This document shows, piece after piece, positions 51,750-63,415 of a stretch of DNA of 64,000 bases. The notes below the pieces were generated by a model. It was not told the origin of the DNA and ran no database searches. It worked only from the letters and a program-made list of their open reading frames with translations. The stretch spans positions 100,365,209 to 100,429,208 of the forward strand of contig NC_087062.1 of assembly GCF_963678635.1 (NCBI RefSeq), read 5' to 3'. Source of the stretch: Symsagittifera roscoffensis. Taxonomy: Eukaryota; Xenacoelomorpha; Acoela; Convolutidae. The stretch's first letter is position 1; every line of letters starts with the position of its first letter. A program made the position numbers and the translations under genes.

Positions 51750-52100
51750 GTTAAAAAAATTAAGATAAAATAAAAGATTGGTTTTATTCAGATAACTTAA
51801 ACTAAGACTAGTTTAAGCCACGATTGGTTAAGATCCCTGTTATTACGATAGTAGGCTTTTATCTAAGACTAGATTAAAAGACTAAGGGGTAACTTTATGC
51901 TGAGCTAATAGGCAGAGTAAAAAGTTTGAAATAGGAATTAGTTTCAGATCACAGAATTGGTTACGCATCAATAAAGATAATTGATCGGTCTCCAGATCTA
52001 CCAAAAGCCGTTGCGCTTTCGGCAGGTATTAGAATAACCTGGTCGTAGCTGAGTATAAACTCAAAGGTTAAATGTCATCGATAAGATATCACATTTAACA
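51749..52100 (-). repeat. 5' LTR of element A, copy 2
   Basis: 352 bp with TGTTAAA/TTTAACA ends, adjacent to the gag start on the minus strand. It differs from copy 1 by a few substitutions. Confidence 0.8.
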
Positions 52101-52285
52101 GCGATGCAGCAGACAACCGGCCTTATGCTATCGAACATGCCAACCTTCAGCCTGATCATGAATACTTGGCTGTGTTTTAAGCAAACCTTCGAGAGGATGC
52201 AAAACAGGCGCAACAAGCACTTTGAGTCAGTTTTTGATGCGTTTGATAATGGCTACCCAGTTCGAGATTCCGCTCATAAACCGTT

Positions 52286-53804
52286 CAAGATATGAGCGGT
52301 TTGAGCGGTTTTTCAGCAAGATTTGAGTGGTTTGAGCGGTTTGGGCGGTTTGGGCGGTTTTTTTTTGGAAAAACCGCAAAACCGCTCAAAACCGATCATT
52401 TCTTGCGGTCATTTTTGAACGGTTTTCAAGCAAGATTTGAGCGGGTTTTAAGCGGTTTTTAGCGGTCTTATAAAGAAAACCGATTAAAACCAACAAAAAG
52501 GCCTGGAAAGGTAATGTGACCCCGGGTTGACCTCCATAAACCGAAAATGCTTATCTTACATTTCCCCACACCAAAAAAGCTTACTATACAATTGCCTGCA
52601 TAAAATGTATGGAAAAATGCAAATCATACAATTTTCATACAATTTCAAAAAACCATTGAAAAAAGATTCAATCTAGTTTCTCCGGCAAAAACGACAGTCT
52701 GTTGATGAAAAATAACTACGTTTTTTTTTGAAAAAAAGATGGTTATCATACAATTTCCATATATGAAAATTTTATGATAACCATTTTTTTATGAAAGGCA
52801 AAATTTTCAGAAAAGGTTCAAACTTGTTTATAAACAAACTTAAAATATTTAAGAGTGCTTTTGCTCAATTTAAAGGACATTGCTCATCAAAAACGAAAAT
52901 TTAACTTGAAGCTAAAAAAATGGTTATCATACAATTTCCGTTTATGAAAATTGTATGATAACCATTTTCTCAGAAAAGGCAAGATGTTCAGAAACATGTT
53001 AAAACTTGTTTTTAATCAAATTTAAAGTAATTAAGAGTGCTTTTGCTCAATTTAAAACACCTTGCTCATCAAAAACGAGGTTTTAAAACCAGGTTTTTTG
53101 GTCAGTTTTACTCGTTACAAAATGGTAGTTTACGACGAGTAAAACTGAGATCTCAGAGGTCAGAGCCACACAGTTCTTCTTCTCCGAAAATGACTCGGGG
53201 TAGGGTTTGGGTTAGGGTTAGGTTAGGATTAGGGTTTCTTAAGAATAATTTCACAATCTTTGGACAACAGAATTGAAACAAAACTTAAATGGAAATTGTA
53301 GGATAAGCATTTTTGGTCAACCCACGCTGAGATGCAGTTGAAATATTTTCTACAATTTAAAAAAAGTTCTAACCGTTCTCAAATCAAGCAAGATGTTTTT
53401 CGATGTCTTGACCAAAAACAATGTGAGCGACTTTTTTCAAATATTCGAGCAAAATAACCACTGAGAATTGAGCGGTCTGAGCGGTTTTTTTAGACAATTA
53501 CGCCAAAAAAAATCTTGCTTCAAAATGAGCGGTTTGAGCGGTTTTTGAACGGTTTATCTAAAAAAACGCTCAAAATCCGCGCAAGATTTGAACGGTTTTG
53601 AGCGGTTTATCTAAAAAACCGCTCAAAAACTGCAAAGATTTGAACGTTTTTTTTAGATAAACCGCTCAAAACCGTTCAAATCTTGCGCGATTTTTGAGCG
53701 TTTTTTTTAGATAAACCGTTCAAAAACCGCTCAAACCGCTCATTTTGAAGCAAGATTTTGAGTGTAATTGTCTAAAAAAAACCGCTCAAACCGCTCAAAT
53801 CTTG
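52286..53804. mobile_element. Foldback-type element, copy 2
   Basis: Same structure as 44105-45607, 1519 bp. The inner module is 52524-53323, with hairpins in which the ATCATACAA arms are better conserved than in copy 1. It carries a 17-bp insertion relative to copy 1 near 53064-53090 (ACCTTGCTCATCAAAAACGA region) and the TTAGG-like tract at 53200-53237. Confidence 0.65.
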
Positions 53805-53836
53805 CTTCAAATTAGGTGAAAAATCTCGACTCGGGT

Positions 53837-55535
53837 ACGATCAGAGCTCTCAACGCTAGGACAGTGACGACGACAACGTGTCGCTCACAAACCTAATTCA
53901 CCAGAAGGGATCGGACTCTAGACTGCTAGAGAAGCCGCCTCCGGTCAGCGGGGACCAGCCTATGTTCTGCGAGGACCTGCCTCTGGCCAGCCTCAGCGAC
54001 GATCAGCCTCAGATGATAAAGTGGCCCAAACGGAGACTGAGACGTTTGGGCAGATTCTGGTTGGTTCTTCGTCAACAGTTTCAAGAGGCATTGAAAGATC
54101 TAATCTCTCAAACGTAACTGCTTCATCAACCTTATTTTAACTGTTCGCATTGTTATAAACAGTTCATAGTGATCTTTCGAGTAATATATTTCGGGTGCCC
54201 CTATCAACGACGCAGGTTATTGCGGTTAATAGCGCCGATCTTGCCAACTCTCTGTTGCAAGAGGAGTTCTGGATCAAACAATGGTAATAACCTCCTAGGA
54301 CTCAGCAGTGGGATATTTTATGAGGTGATGTACTGCGACAACGCGACTGACCAAACCCTCCGAGCAACCTGGACCCTCCTTTGTGATGCGTCGCTATGAC
54401 CTGAAGACGGTGATCAATGTAAGTATAATTTGTGTTTCTTAGAGACACTTTTCGTATTAGCTGACAACCCAGAACTAATTTTTTTTTGTGCCAGCTCTCA
54501 ATTGGTAAGGAATTAAATAGTTAAATGGATTCTTGTTTTTCAGTAATTTGGACAAAGATAGAAATATTTCACAACCAAAATCCCAAAATAATAAGGTTAA
54601 AATCGTGAAGGTGAAGGTTAATGATGTCCAGAGAATGTTCCTAAGTAGCCTGCCGCAGCTCTGGATTGAAGAGGCAGACGCCGGTGCTTCTGATAGGCCA
54701 TCCTTCACCGTGTGTAAGGCGGTGGCTGATGTATCACTCGGACGTCTGCACAAACGACTGCTGGCGAAGACGGACTACCGGGCGTCATGGGATTTCAGGC
54801 GCTTGAAAATGTACCAAGCTGGCTCCGATTCGCCTTTCTCGCAGCACAGAGTCTCAGGGGCATGTTTCATTTGACGACTTCTGAGTGGTTAGTTGTTGTT
54901 TAATACCAAATATGTAATTGGAGCTTAATATTTCGATACGCTGAAAGGCTCTCTCTGTATTCAAGTTCGCTTGACGTTTCACTGTGTCAGCTCGCTGCGC
55001 ACAATGTCAATGAGTATGAAGCCCTCGCGACGAGCAAAAGGATTGGTGTGTTCTTTGGTGGCCACGAGGAGCTGGAAGGAGGTTCCTACAAGCAAACAGT
55101 TTCAGAGAGGCAAGCTTTTGTGACACCCTCCCACTCCCTCTTCATGGTGGAGGCCCATTCCGAGTCGCTTGTCGTGGGGTGTACGTTAACTGAGTGCTTG
55201 TATTTTTTAAGATTTTTTCCTGAAAAAAAAACAAAAAAATCAGCAAGATGACCTATATAAGAGTTTCCACTGCGTTCATTATTTTAAAAAAATCTTTAGA
55301 AAAGTGCAGTTCCGTTTGGTTGGAAAGCATTGGTATACTAATTGGTTGGAATAAAAAAACAGTAAAAAGGGAAATAAAGTGGGCTAACCTAGCTGGTAAG
55401 CCTTTAACCTGTTTGATGAATGGGCATTTGGGGCGCCGTGCCAACTATTATAAGGAACCGCATTTGGGGCGCCGTGCTAACTATTATAAGGAACCTCATT
55501 TGGGGGTGCCTCCGGATCGTTGTGGTATGTATTAA
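53837..55535 (+). pseudogene. Unidentified gene-like block, copy 2
   Basis: Copy of 45640-47340 at an offset of 8197. The open segments, the GTAAGTAT donor and the 36-bp repeat (55425) are kept. Substitutions in the third segment change a few residues (KVKVNDVQRM, WIEEADAG). In the last segment the frame extends upstream to give a 95-codon stretch (55248-55535). Product not recognised. Confidence 0.4.
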
Positions 55536-56369
55536 CAATATTCTTCTAATTCCAAGATTATTTTTTCTTTTTTTGTTTTTGTTTATTTAAGTTAATTGTT
55601 TGCTTGGTTAAATTGGTGTATGTTAATCAGTACTTAATTTGAATTTCATTTTCTTGTTTATGTTCAAAATTGGCATCAACGGTTAAGAGGTTTCGTAAAA
55701 CTGTTCTTGTTTTTCGTTTTTGGTCATTTAACTCCTTATATCTATTTTTGACGGGATTTTTTTTACTGCTCGGTTTGTTAATTAAATGGGACAAATCCCC
55801 TCATGTTAAAATCCCCTTCTGCAATTAAAACATTTGTCTTAATTGCTGAGGTGGGATGGTTTACCAGCATTTAGTACAATTGTCTTAAGTGCTGAGAAAA
55901 AAAGCGCCCACTCCAGCCCCACACCCCCAGCAATTAAACGCCGAGAGGAGGGGGAAAAAAGAAAAAGATAATTATTTGAAAGGTAGTTGAAGTAGAAAAT
56001 TGACTTGGGGAAAAATTGAGAGGTTAATTGTCTCATTCGTTGAGACTCATCTTTTTGTCACCTAAGCTGAAAAAAAAGACTGTCACTGGCGGAAACGTTC
56101 ACCAAATCTACGAAAGTCAGGGAATGAAAAAATTCGTCCACGCGGGATACATGTTGAAACACTTAAATTAGAAATTTTGACTGAGGAAACCATCGACGAT
56201 TTGTGAAATCCAGTGATAAAAAGAGCAAATTGGTTGCGGAATCCACTGAAAAACAGTGTAATCCAGTTTTTGGTAATCTCCCTGACTTTCGTAGATTTGT
56301 GGTACTGCAGCTTCCGCAGTACGTAACCTTGAGGACAGTTTGCTAGATACTGCATCTGCAGTAACCATA

Positions 56370-56489
56370 TGTGCTAGCTATATTTCTTATGCTATTGTTA
56401 TATAAGAGTGGTCAAGTCCATTTGATGTTAAGAAAACTTTATAGATGAGTTGGTCAGTGTTTCATATTTCAAGCTATAAAACAGTAACC
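56370..56489 (+). repeat. Truncated element B LTR
   Basis: The left 120 bp of the LTR, including the CTATAAAAC box, end abruptly at the 2933-bp duplication junction. No gag follows, so this LTR is promoter-like sequence pointing into the foldback arm. Confidence 0.8.
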
Positions 56490-56491
56490 TA

Positions 56492-56737
56492 TAAAAAAAC
56501 GCTCAAAATCCGCGCAAGATTTGAACGGTTTTGAGCGGTTTATCTAAAAAACCGCTCAAAAACTGCAAAGATTTGAACGTTTTTTTTAGATAAACCGCTC
56601 AAAACCGTTCAAATCTTGCGCGATTTTTGAGCGTTTTTTTTAGATAAACCGTTCAAAAACCGCTCAAACCGCTCATTTTGAAGCAAGATTTTGAGTGTAA
56701 TTGTCTAAAAAAAACCGCTCAAACCGCTCAAATCTTG
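56492..56737. repeat. Partial foldback element (right arm only)
   Basis: Second copy of the GAGCGG inverted-repeat arm, created by the 2933-bp duplication. It lacks the left end and inner module of the foldback element. Confidence 0.75.
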
Positions 56738-56769
56738 CTTCAAATTAGGTGAAAAATCTCGACTCGGGT

Positions 56770-58468
56770 ACGATCAGAGCTCTCAACGCTAGGACAGTGA
56801 CGACGACAACGTGTCGCTCACAAACCTAATTCACCAGAAGGGATCGGACTCTAGACTGCAAGAGAAGCCGCCTCCGGTCAGCGGGGACCAGCCTATGTTC
56901 TGCGAGGACCTGCCTCTGGCCAGCCTCAGCGACGATCAGCCTCAGATGATAAAGTGGCCCAAGCGGAGACTGAGACGTTTGGGCAGATTCTGGTTGGTTC
57001 TTCGTCAACAGTTTCAAGAGGCATTGAAAGATCTAATCTCTCAAACGTAACTGCTTCATCAACCTTATTTTAACTGTTCGCATTGTTATAAACAGTTCAT
57101 AGTGATCTTTCGAGTAATATATTTCGGGTGCCCCTATCAACGACGCAGGTTATTGCGGTTAATAGCGCCGATCTTGCCAACTCTCTGTTGCAAGAGGAGT
57201 TCTGGATCAAACAATGGTAATAACCTCCTAGGACTCAGCAGTGGGATATTTTATGAGGTGATGTACTGCGACAACGCGACTGACCAAACCCTCCGAGCAA
57301 CCTGGACCCTCCTTTGTGATGCGTCGCTATGACCTGAAGACGGTGATCAATGTAAGTATAATTTGTGTTTCTTAGAGACACTTTTCGTATTAGCTGACAA
57401 CCCAGAACTAATTTTTTTTTGTGCCAGCTCTCAATTGGTAAGGAATTAAATAGTTAAATGGATTCTTGTTTTTCAGTAATTTGGACAAAGATAGAAATAT
57501 TTCACAACCAAAATCCCAAAATAATAAGGTTGAAATCGTGAAGGTGAAGGTTAATGATGTCCAGAGAATGTTCCTAAGTAGCCTGCCGCAGCTCTGGATT
57601 GAAGAGGCAGACGCCGGTGCTTCTGATAGGCCATCCTTCACCGTGTGTAAGGCGGTGGCTGATGTATCACTCGGACGTCTGCACAAACGACTGCTGGCGA
57701 AGACGGACTACCGGGCGTCATGGGATTTCAGGCGCTTGAAAATGTACCAAGCTGGCTCCGATTCGCCTTTCTCGCAGCACAGAGTCTCAGGGGCATGTTT
57801 CATTTGACGACTTCTGAGTGGTTAGTTGTTGTTTAATACCAAATATGTAATTGGAGCTTAATATTTCGATACGCTGAAAGGCTCTCTCTGTATTCAAGTT
57901 CGCTTGACGTTTCACTGTGTCAGCTCGCTGCGCACAATGTCAATGAGTATGAAGCCCTCGCGACGAGCAAAAGGATTGGTGTGTTCTTTGGTGGCCACGA
58001 GGAGCTGGAAGGAGGTTCCTACAAGCAAACAGTTTCAGAGAGGCAAGCTTTTGTGACACCCTCCCACTCCCTCTTCATGGTGGAGGCCCATTCCGAGTCG
58101 CTTGTCGTGGGGTGTACGTTAACTGAGTGCTTGTATTTTTTAAGATTTTTTCCTGAAAAAAAAACAAAAAAATCAGCAAGATGACCTATATAAGAGTTTC
58201 CACTGCGTTCATTATTTTAAAAAAATCTTTAGAAAAGTGCAGTTCCGTTTGGTTGGAAAGCATTGGTATACTAATTGGTTGGAATAAAAAAACAGTAAAA
58301 AGGGAAATAAAGTGGGCTAACCTAGCTGGTAAGCCTTTAACCTGTTTGATGAATGGGCATTTGGGGCGCCGTGCCAACTATTATAAGGAACCGCATTTGG
58401 GGCGCCGTGCTAACTATTATAAGGAACCTCATTTGGGGGTGCCTCCGGATCGTTGTGGTATGTATTAA
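56770..58468 (+). pseudogene. Unidentified gene-like block, copy 3
   Basis: Offset of 2933 from copy 2 and almost identical to it. It keeps the same open segments, splice-like sites and 36-bp repeat (58358). Product not recognised. Confidence 0.4.
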
Positions 58469-59302
58469 CAATATTCTTCTAATTCCAAGATTATTTTTTC
58501 TTTTTTTGTTTTTGTTTATTTAAGTTAATTGTTTGCTTGGTTAAATTGGTGTATGTTAATCAGTACTTAATTTGAATTTCATTTTCTTGTTTATGTTCAA
58601 AATTGGCATCAACGGTTAAGAGGTTTCGTAAAACTGTTCTTGTTTTTCGTTTTTGGTCATTTAACTCCTTATATCTATTTTTGACGGGATTTTTTTTACT
58701 GCTCGGTTTGTTAATTAAATGGGACAAATCCCCTCATGTTAAAATCCCCTTCTGCAATTAAAACATTTGTCTTAATTGCTGAGGTGGGATGGTTTACCAG
58801 CATTTAGTACAATTGTCTTAAGTGCTGAGAAAAAAAGCGCCCACTCCAGCCCCACACCCCCAGCAATTAAACGCCGAGAGGAGGGGGAAAAAAGAAAAAG
58901 ATAATTATTTGAAAGGTAGTTGAAGTAGAAAATTGACTTGGGGAAAAATTGAGAGGTTAATTGTCTCATTCGTTGAGACTCATCTTTTTGTCACCTAAGC
59001 TGAAAAAAAAGACTGTCACTGGCGGAAACGTTCACCAAATCTACGAAAGTCAGGGAATGAAAAAATTCGTCCACGCGGGATACATGTTGAAACACTTAAA
59101 TTAGAAATTTTGACTGAGGAAACCATCGACGATTTGTGAAATCCAGTGATAAAAAGAGCAAATTGGTTGCGGAATCCACTGAAAAACAGTGTAATCCAGT
59201 TTTTGGTAATCTCCCTGACTTTCGTAGATTTGTGGTACTGCAGCTTCCGCAGTACGTAACCTTGAGGACAGTTTGCTAGATACTGCATCTGCAGTAACCA
59301 TA

Positions 59303-59531
59303 TGTGCTAGCTATATTTATTATGCTATTGTTATATAAGAGTGGTCAAGTCCATTTGATGTTAAGAAAACTTTATAGATGAGTTGGTCAGTGTTTCATAT
59401 TTCAAGCTATAAAACAGTAACCAATCTCAGCTACTAACTTTGTTAACAAGACAAGATCGACAACAGCAAAATTAACAGTATCTTTTCTTACTTTTATTCT
59501 ACAACACGCTACGCAGTTTAGGAATATCACA
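59303..59531 (+). repeat. 5' LTR of element B, copy in unit 2
   Basis: 229 bp from TGTGCTAGC to ATATCACA. It adjoins TGGCGCAGCC at 59532 and the gag ATG at 59531. It has the same TATA-like box as copy 1. Confidence 0.65.
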
Positions 59532-60864
59532 TGGCGCAGCCAGCAGGATTTCTGGCTCAAGATAATAGAACATGGGAACTCCTGTTTTCTGGACCACAGC
59601 GAACTCTGATCCACCTTGGAATTTTAAAGTATGGTTCGATCAATTCCTGATGGCGGTAACTGTAAAAGAAAATGTCAACCCAGAAGTTATGCTGGAAGAT
59701 CCTAAACCAGTGTTGGAGGAGCCGGAACCCCGGCCAGAAACACCCAGAGAGGGTGAATCCGCTGCTGCAACAGCAGCTAGAGAAGCACGGGACAGACTAT
59801 TAAAAGATCTAGTAGCAGCCGAGAATGAAGAGAGGAGAGAAAGAGGACCTAAAGTGGGTCACAATATTTACTACAACGAAGTTCAAAAGTGACTAGTATC
59901 CAGGCTATTTTTTGCGTTTGGGACGGAAGGAAAGAAACCGTTTGTTCAAAAAAACCCACATGTTGAGATTTCTAAATTGGAATTTAGAGAGATGGCCAGA
60001 TTAGCAAAGGAGACTTTTGAAAAATGCCAGAGCATCACCTATGAGCGTTAAAAGTTATTTAATAGATCGCAGGAAATGGGAGAATCGTTAGTGTCATTTC
60101 ATGCCGCACTAACTGCTCAAGCAGCGAAATCGGCATTGGACACCTTTAGAAGATGAGTTAGTCAGAGATCTCTTCATTTCTAAAATGCGAAGCCCAGCAT
60201 TGCAGGACACACTCACGTTTGAGACATTACCTCCTGAGGAAGTGTTAAAACCTGCGATAAAATTCGAACAGAGTAAACAATCGACACAGGCGTTTCAGAA
60301 GTCCACTCTGGGTACTGCACAAACAATAACTCAAACAGGTTCTCAAATTAAAATCAAGCAGGAACCGATACTAGCGGTGGGAAACAGGAATCAGAATAGT
60401 AGAAAATCCTATCGCGAAAGGAATAGACGGAAACAGCCGGAAGGAAGGGCGATATCGAATAAATATAACGCAGATGATAGGAAACAATGCAATAGGTGTG
60501 GCAAACCATTTGTAGATGGTCATTTGAAAAATTGTGCGGCAATGGGAAAAAATGTATGAACTGCAATAAACCGAACCACTTTGCTCGAATGTGTCGTTCG
60601 CAACAAGTCAGTGAATTAACCGAGAATACAGAGAGCTCGGAGGAAGAATGTAATTTGATTCAATCATTTGATTCGTGCGAAGAATTTGAGGTTATGGTAA
60701 TTGAACAAAAAAACAATCAGATAGAGATGATCACTCGATACATCGAAGAGAAAGTAAAAGAGAACAGTGGCAGTAATGGAGTAAGTAAACTCGAAACGAA
60801 AAAGATTGACATTCGGAAACATTCAACATCGGGAAGGATGAAATCATTGAAAGCCCTAATCTGA
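59531..60864 (+). pseudogene. Element B gag, copy in unit 2
   Basis: Offset of about 11132 from copy 1, with the same early frameshift, TGA and TAA. The charged segment is open here (LEEPEPRPETPREGE), where copy 1 has TAG. One A is lost from the A-run at about 60547, between the two zinc knuckles, so the frame breaks after NCAAMGK. The second knuckle (CMNCNKPNHFARMC) lies in another frame. The end of gag (KSLKALI, then TGA) is as in copy 1. Confidence 0.85.
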
Positions 60865-60867
60865 ATT

Positions 60868-61741
60868 GATAACCAAATAAATATGCCAGTGGGCACCGGA
60901 AGCCCAATTTCATTTATAAATTGGACAGTGGCGAAACAGATTTTGGACTCGTTAGGGAACATACAGTTCACCCCGGTCGAAAAATTGAACTTGCCAGCAC
61001 AATTCGTGGACTATAATAAAAAACCAATAGCAATATTGGGTGCGGTGAAAGCGAAGTTACGGTCCGCTGGCTGGGAAATTCCGGATGCTACATTTCTGAT
61101 AACTGAACGAAGGACACGGTGTATCTTAGGCTTAGATTTACAAAATAAAGTGGGTATAACCACTACACAAAGACCCGCCCGAAGAAAAAATCCCGATTTG
61201 ACTTAATGCTGTGCCAACAGTCGGGGCTGTGGAAAGAAAATTCTATGATGATTTCAAACCTCTGTTTGACAGAAAAGGACGATCAGTACATCATGTAGTA
61301 AGTACAACGTTCAAGTACCCTCTCTGCCCGATTCAGGAAAAGGGGAGGAGAATGCCCATCCATGTGCAAGGAAAAGTTGAGAAGGAAATCGAAAAATTAC
61401 TACTGGAAGGCCATGTTCAAAAGTTAGACAAATGTACTAGTGATTGTTTCATAGCCCCTATTGTCATCACAGTGAAGAAAGATGATTCAATTAAATTGGC
61501 TCTGGATGCAAAGCCCATCAACAGACAATTATACAAAAACAAGTATCAGATGCCGAATGTGGAGGAGCTATTAGACGGTGTCAGTCAGATAGTAACTGCA
61601 CAAGCAGCAGGTACCTTGTTTTTCACAGTGTTAGATTTGAAATATGCGTATAGTCAGTTAAAATTGACACCGCAAACTGCAAGACAGTGTAATTTCAACA
61701 TCGTAGGGGGGAAAGCTACGGGTACATATCAATTTTCGACG
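60868..61741 (+). pseudogene. Element B protease and truncated RT, copy in unit 2
   Basis: Same extent as copy 1 but with a substituted protease active site: the triad reads GTG (MPVGTGSPISF) where copy 1 has DTG, so the catalytic Asp is lost. One base is missing in the GCCCCGAAG run near 61180, which moves the frameshift before RT. RT motif A (LDLKYAYSQLKL) is kept. The RT ends at the same point, TYQFSTD, and joins element A gag at 61742. Confidence 0.87.
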
Positions 61742-62879
61742 GATTGAATACAGTTCTCACTCCACGCTCAATCTTATCTACAACTGCATTTATTTGGTTA
61801 CCGTATCCACCGCTAAAATTAAAAAATTATTTAGGTTGACTCCATATTCGGAATTCTCCTGTGGGTTAGCCCGGTTATTTTCTTTTTCGGGATGTGTTAG
61901 GTTTTGTTCGACTACATTCGTTTGTGTTCTTGCTGTGCTTCTGCAGTGCTTTGCGAAATTTCCTTTACGACCGCACGAGTTGAAGTTTCTATCTCTAGCT
62001 GGGCATTTGGTTAGGTGTCCTTTCTTGAACTGCTGACCGCAGTTTCGACATTTGTTGCTTTCAACAATTTTTAGGGTTGGTTCGTTTTTTACGTTTTGTG
62101 ATCTTTGTACAGTATTATAAACAGGGAATTTTAGGTAATGTTGATGTATCTTAGTACCTTTCTCATGGACAAGTACATAAGACAACACGTTTTCTGAGGT
62201 TAAGTATTCGATGCATAGTTTCTTTTGGATCTCAACGTTTCGCATATTTGTAATCAAGATATCTCTGACTAGTTCTGACTCGAGTTCGCCCAGTTTACAG
62301 TTTTTGGCAATTCAGATAATGTTTCGTGGAACTTTTCTAGAGACTCGTTATCTTTCTGTCTTCGGCCAAAAAGTTTTTATCTCTCGTAGGTTAGGTTTGT
62401 AGAAACCGTGAATGTAGTTTTTAGTAAATCTCAGATTTCTGCAAAATCAATGTCCAGTATTATTTTCCCAGGATTTCTGTGTGAGAAGCATTTCTGTACT
62501 TCTCTTCCGAGTGCCAGGTATAATTAAGATTTTAATTTCTTGTCGATATCTCCGATTTGAGGTCCGTTGAATTTTGCGTTATCTTCTGCCTTTCTCCTTC
62601 TCATCTCTTCGTTGTAAGCTTGGATAGCTAGTCGGTGACGTCTGTTTTCTTCTGCCCGACGGGATTGATCATCGGAAAGATCCGCTGGTTCGGCGATAGG
62701 GTATGCTAGGTCGAGTCTTACCGGGGGTTGATTACCTCTTCAATGTCCACCGAATCTTTCGCGATAATTGTTAATTGGAACTTTTCTGACCATTTTTCCC
62801 AGTCGTGTTGATTTTCACTCGATGTGTTATTCCAGAAAAACTCTAGTCCTTGTAGGTTCGACTCATTTGACTGCGCCAT
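61742..62879 (-). pseudogene. Element A gag, copy 3
   Basis: Third copy of the minus-strand gag remnant, with the start at 62879. The final open stretch (62257-61790) has both the KKGHL and KCPA residues, so it is the best-preserved zinc-knuckle region of the three. The upstream stops are shared with the other copies. Confidence 0.85.
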
Positions 62880-63230
62880 GTTAAAAAAATTAAGATAAAA
62901 TAAAAGATTGGTTTTATTCAGATAACTTAAACTAAGACTAGTTTAAGCCACGATTGGTTAAGATCCCTGTTATTACGATAGTAGGCTTTTATCTAAGACT
63001 AGATTAAAAGACTAAGGGGTAACTTTATGCTGAGCTAATAGGCAGAGTAAAAAGTTTGAAATAGGAATTAGTTTCAGATCACAGAATTGGTTACGCATCA
63101 ATAAAGATAATTGATCGGTCTCCAGATCTACCAAAAGCCGTTGCGCTTTCGGCAGGTATTAGAATAACCTGGTCGTAGCTGAGTATAAACTCAAAGGTTA
63201 AATGTCATCGATAAGATATCACATTTAACA
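62879..63230 (-). repeat. 5' LTR of element A, copy 3
   Basis: 352 bp with TGTTAAA/TTTAACA ends. Nearly identical to copy 2. Confidence 0.8.
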
Positions 63231-63415
63231 GCGATGCAGCAGACAACCGGCCTTATGCTATCGAACATGCCAACCTTCAGCCTGATCATGAATACTTGGC
63301 TGTGTTTTAAGCAAACCTTCGAGAGGATGCAAAACAGGCGCAACAAGCACTTTGAGTCAGTTTTTGATGCGTTTGATAATGGCTACCCAGTTCGAGATTC
63401 CGCTCATAAACCGTT

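Larger units (their letters stand above)
53559..56491. repeat. 2933-bp direct duplication, first copy
   Basis: It begins at TAAAAAAACGCTC in the left arm of the long GAGCGG inverted repeat and ends inside the element B LTR after ACAGTAACC. It contains the right part of the foldback element, one gene-like block, the spacer and a truncated element B LTR (56370-56489). The second copy follows at once. Confidence 0.9.
56492..59424. repeat. 2933-bp direct duplication, second copy
   Basis: It repeats 53559-56491 with very few differences, then runs on into the complete element B LTR and gag. The junction ACAGTAACCTATAAAAAAAC at 56480-56499 joins LTR sequence to the foldback arm, with at most a few bases of microhomology. 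The shared substitutions (for example GGGATATTTTATGAGGTGATG against unit 1) show that the two copies are closer to each other than to unit 1. Confidence 0.9.
50612..61741. repeat. Macrosatellite unit 2 (11130 bp, with an internal 2933-bp duplication)
   Basis: This is the same arrangement as unit 1. It is longer because 53559-56491 is directly repeated as 56492-59424. Apart from that duplication the unit differs in length by only 16 bp, all of it inside the foldback element. It therefore has one element A gag/LTR, one full foldback element plus an extra right arm, two gene-like blocks, one truncated and one full element B LTR, and one element B gag-pol fragment. Confidence 0.9.
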
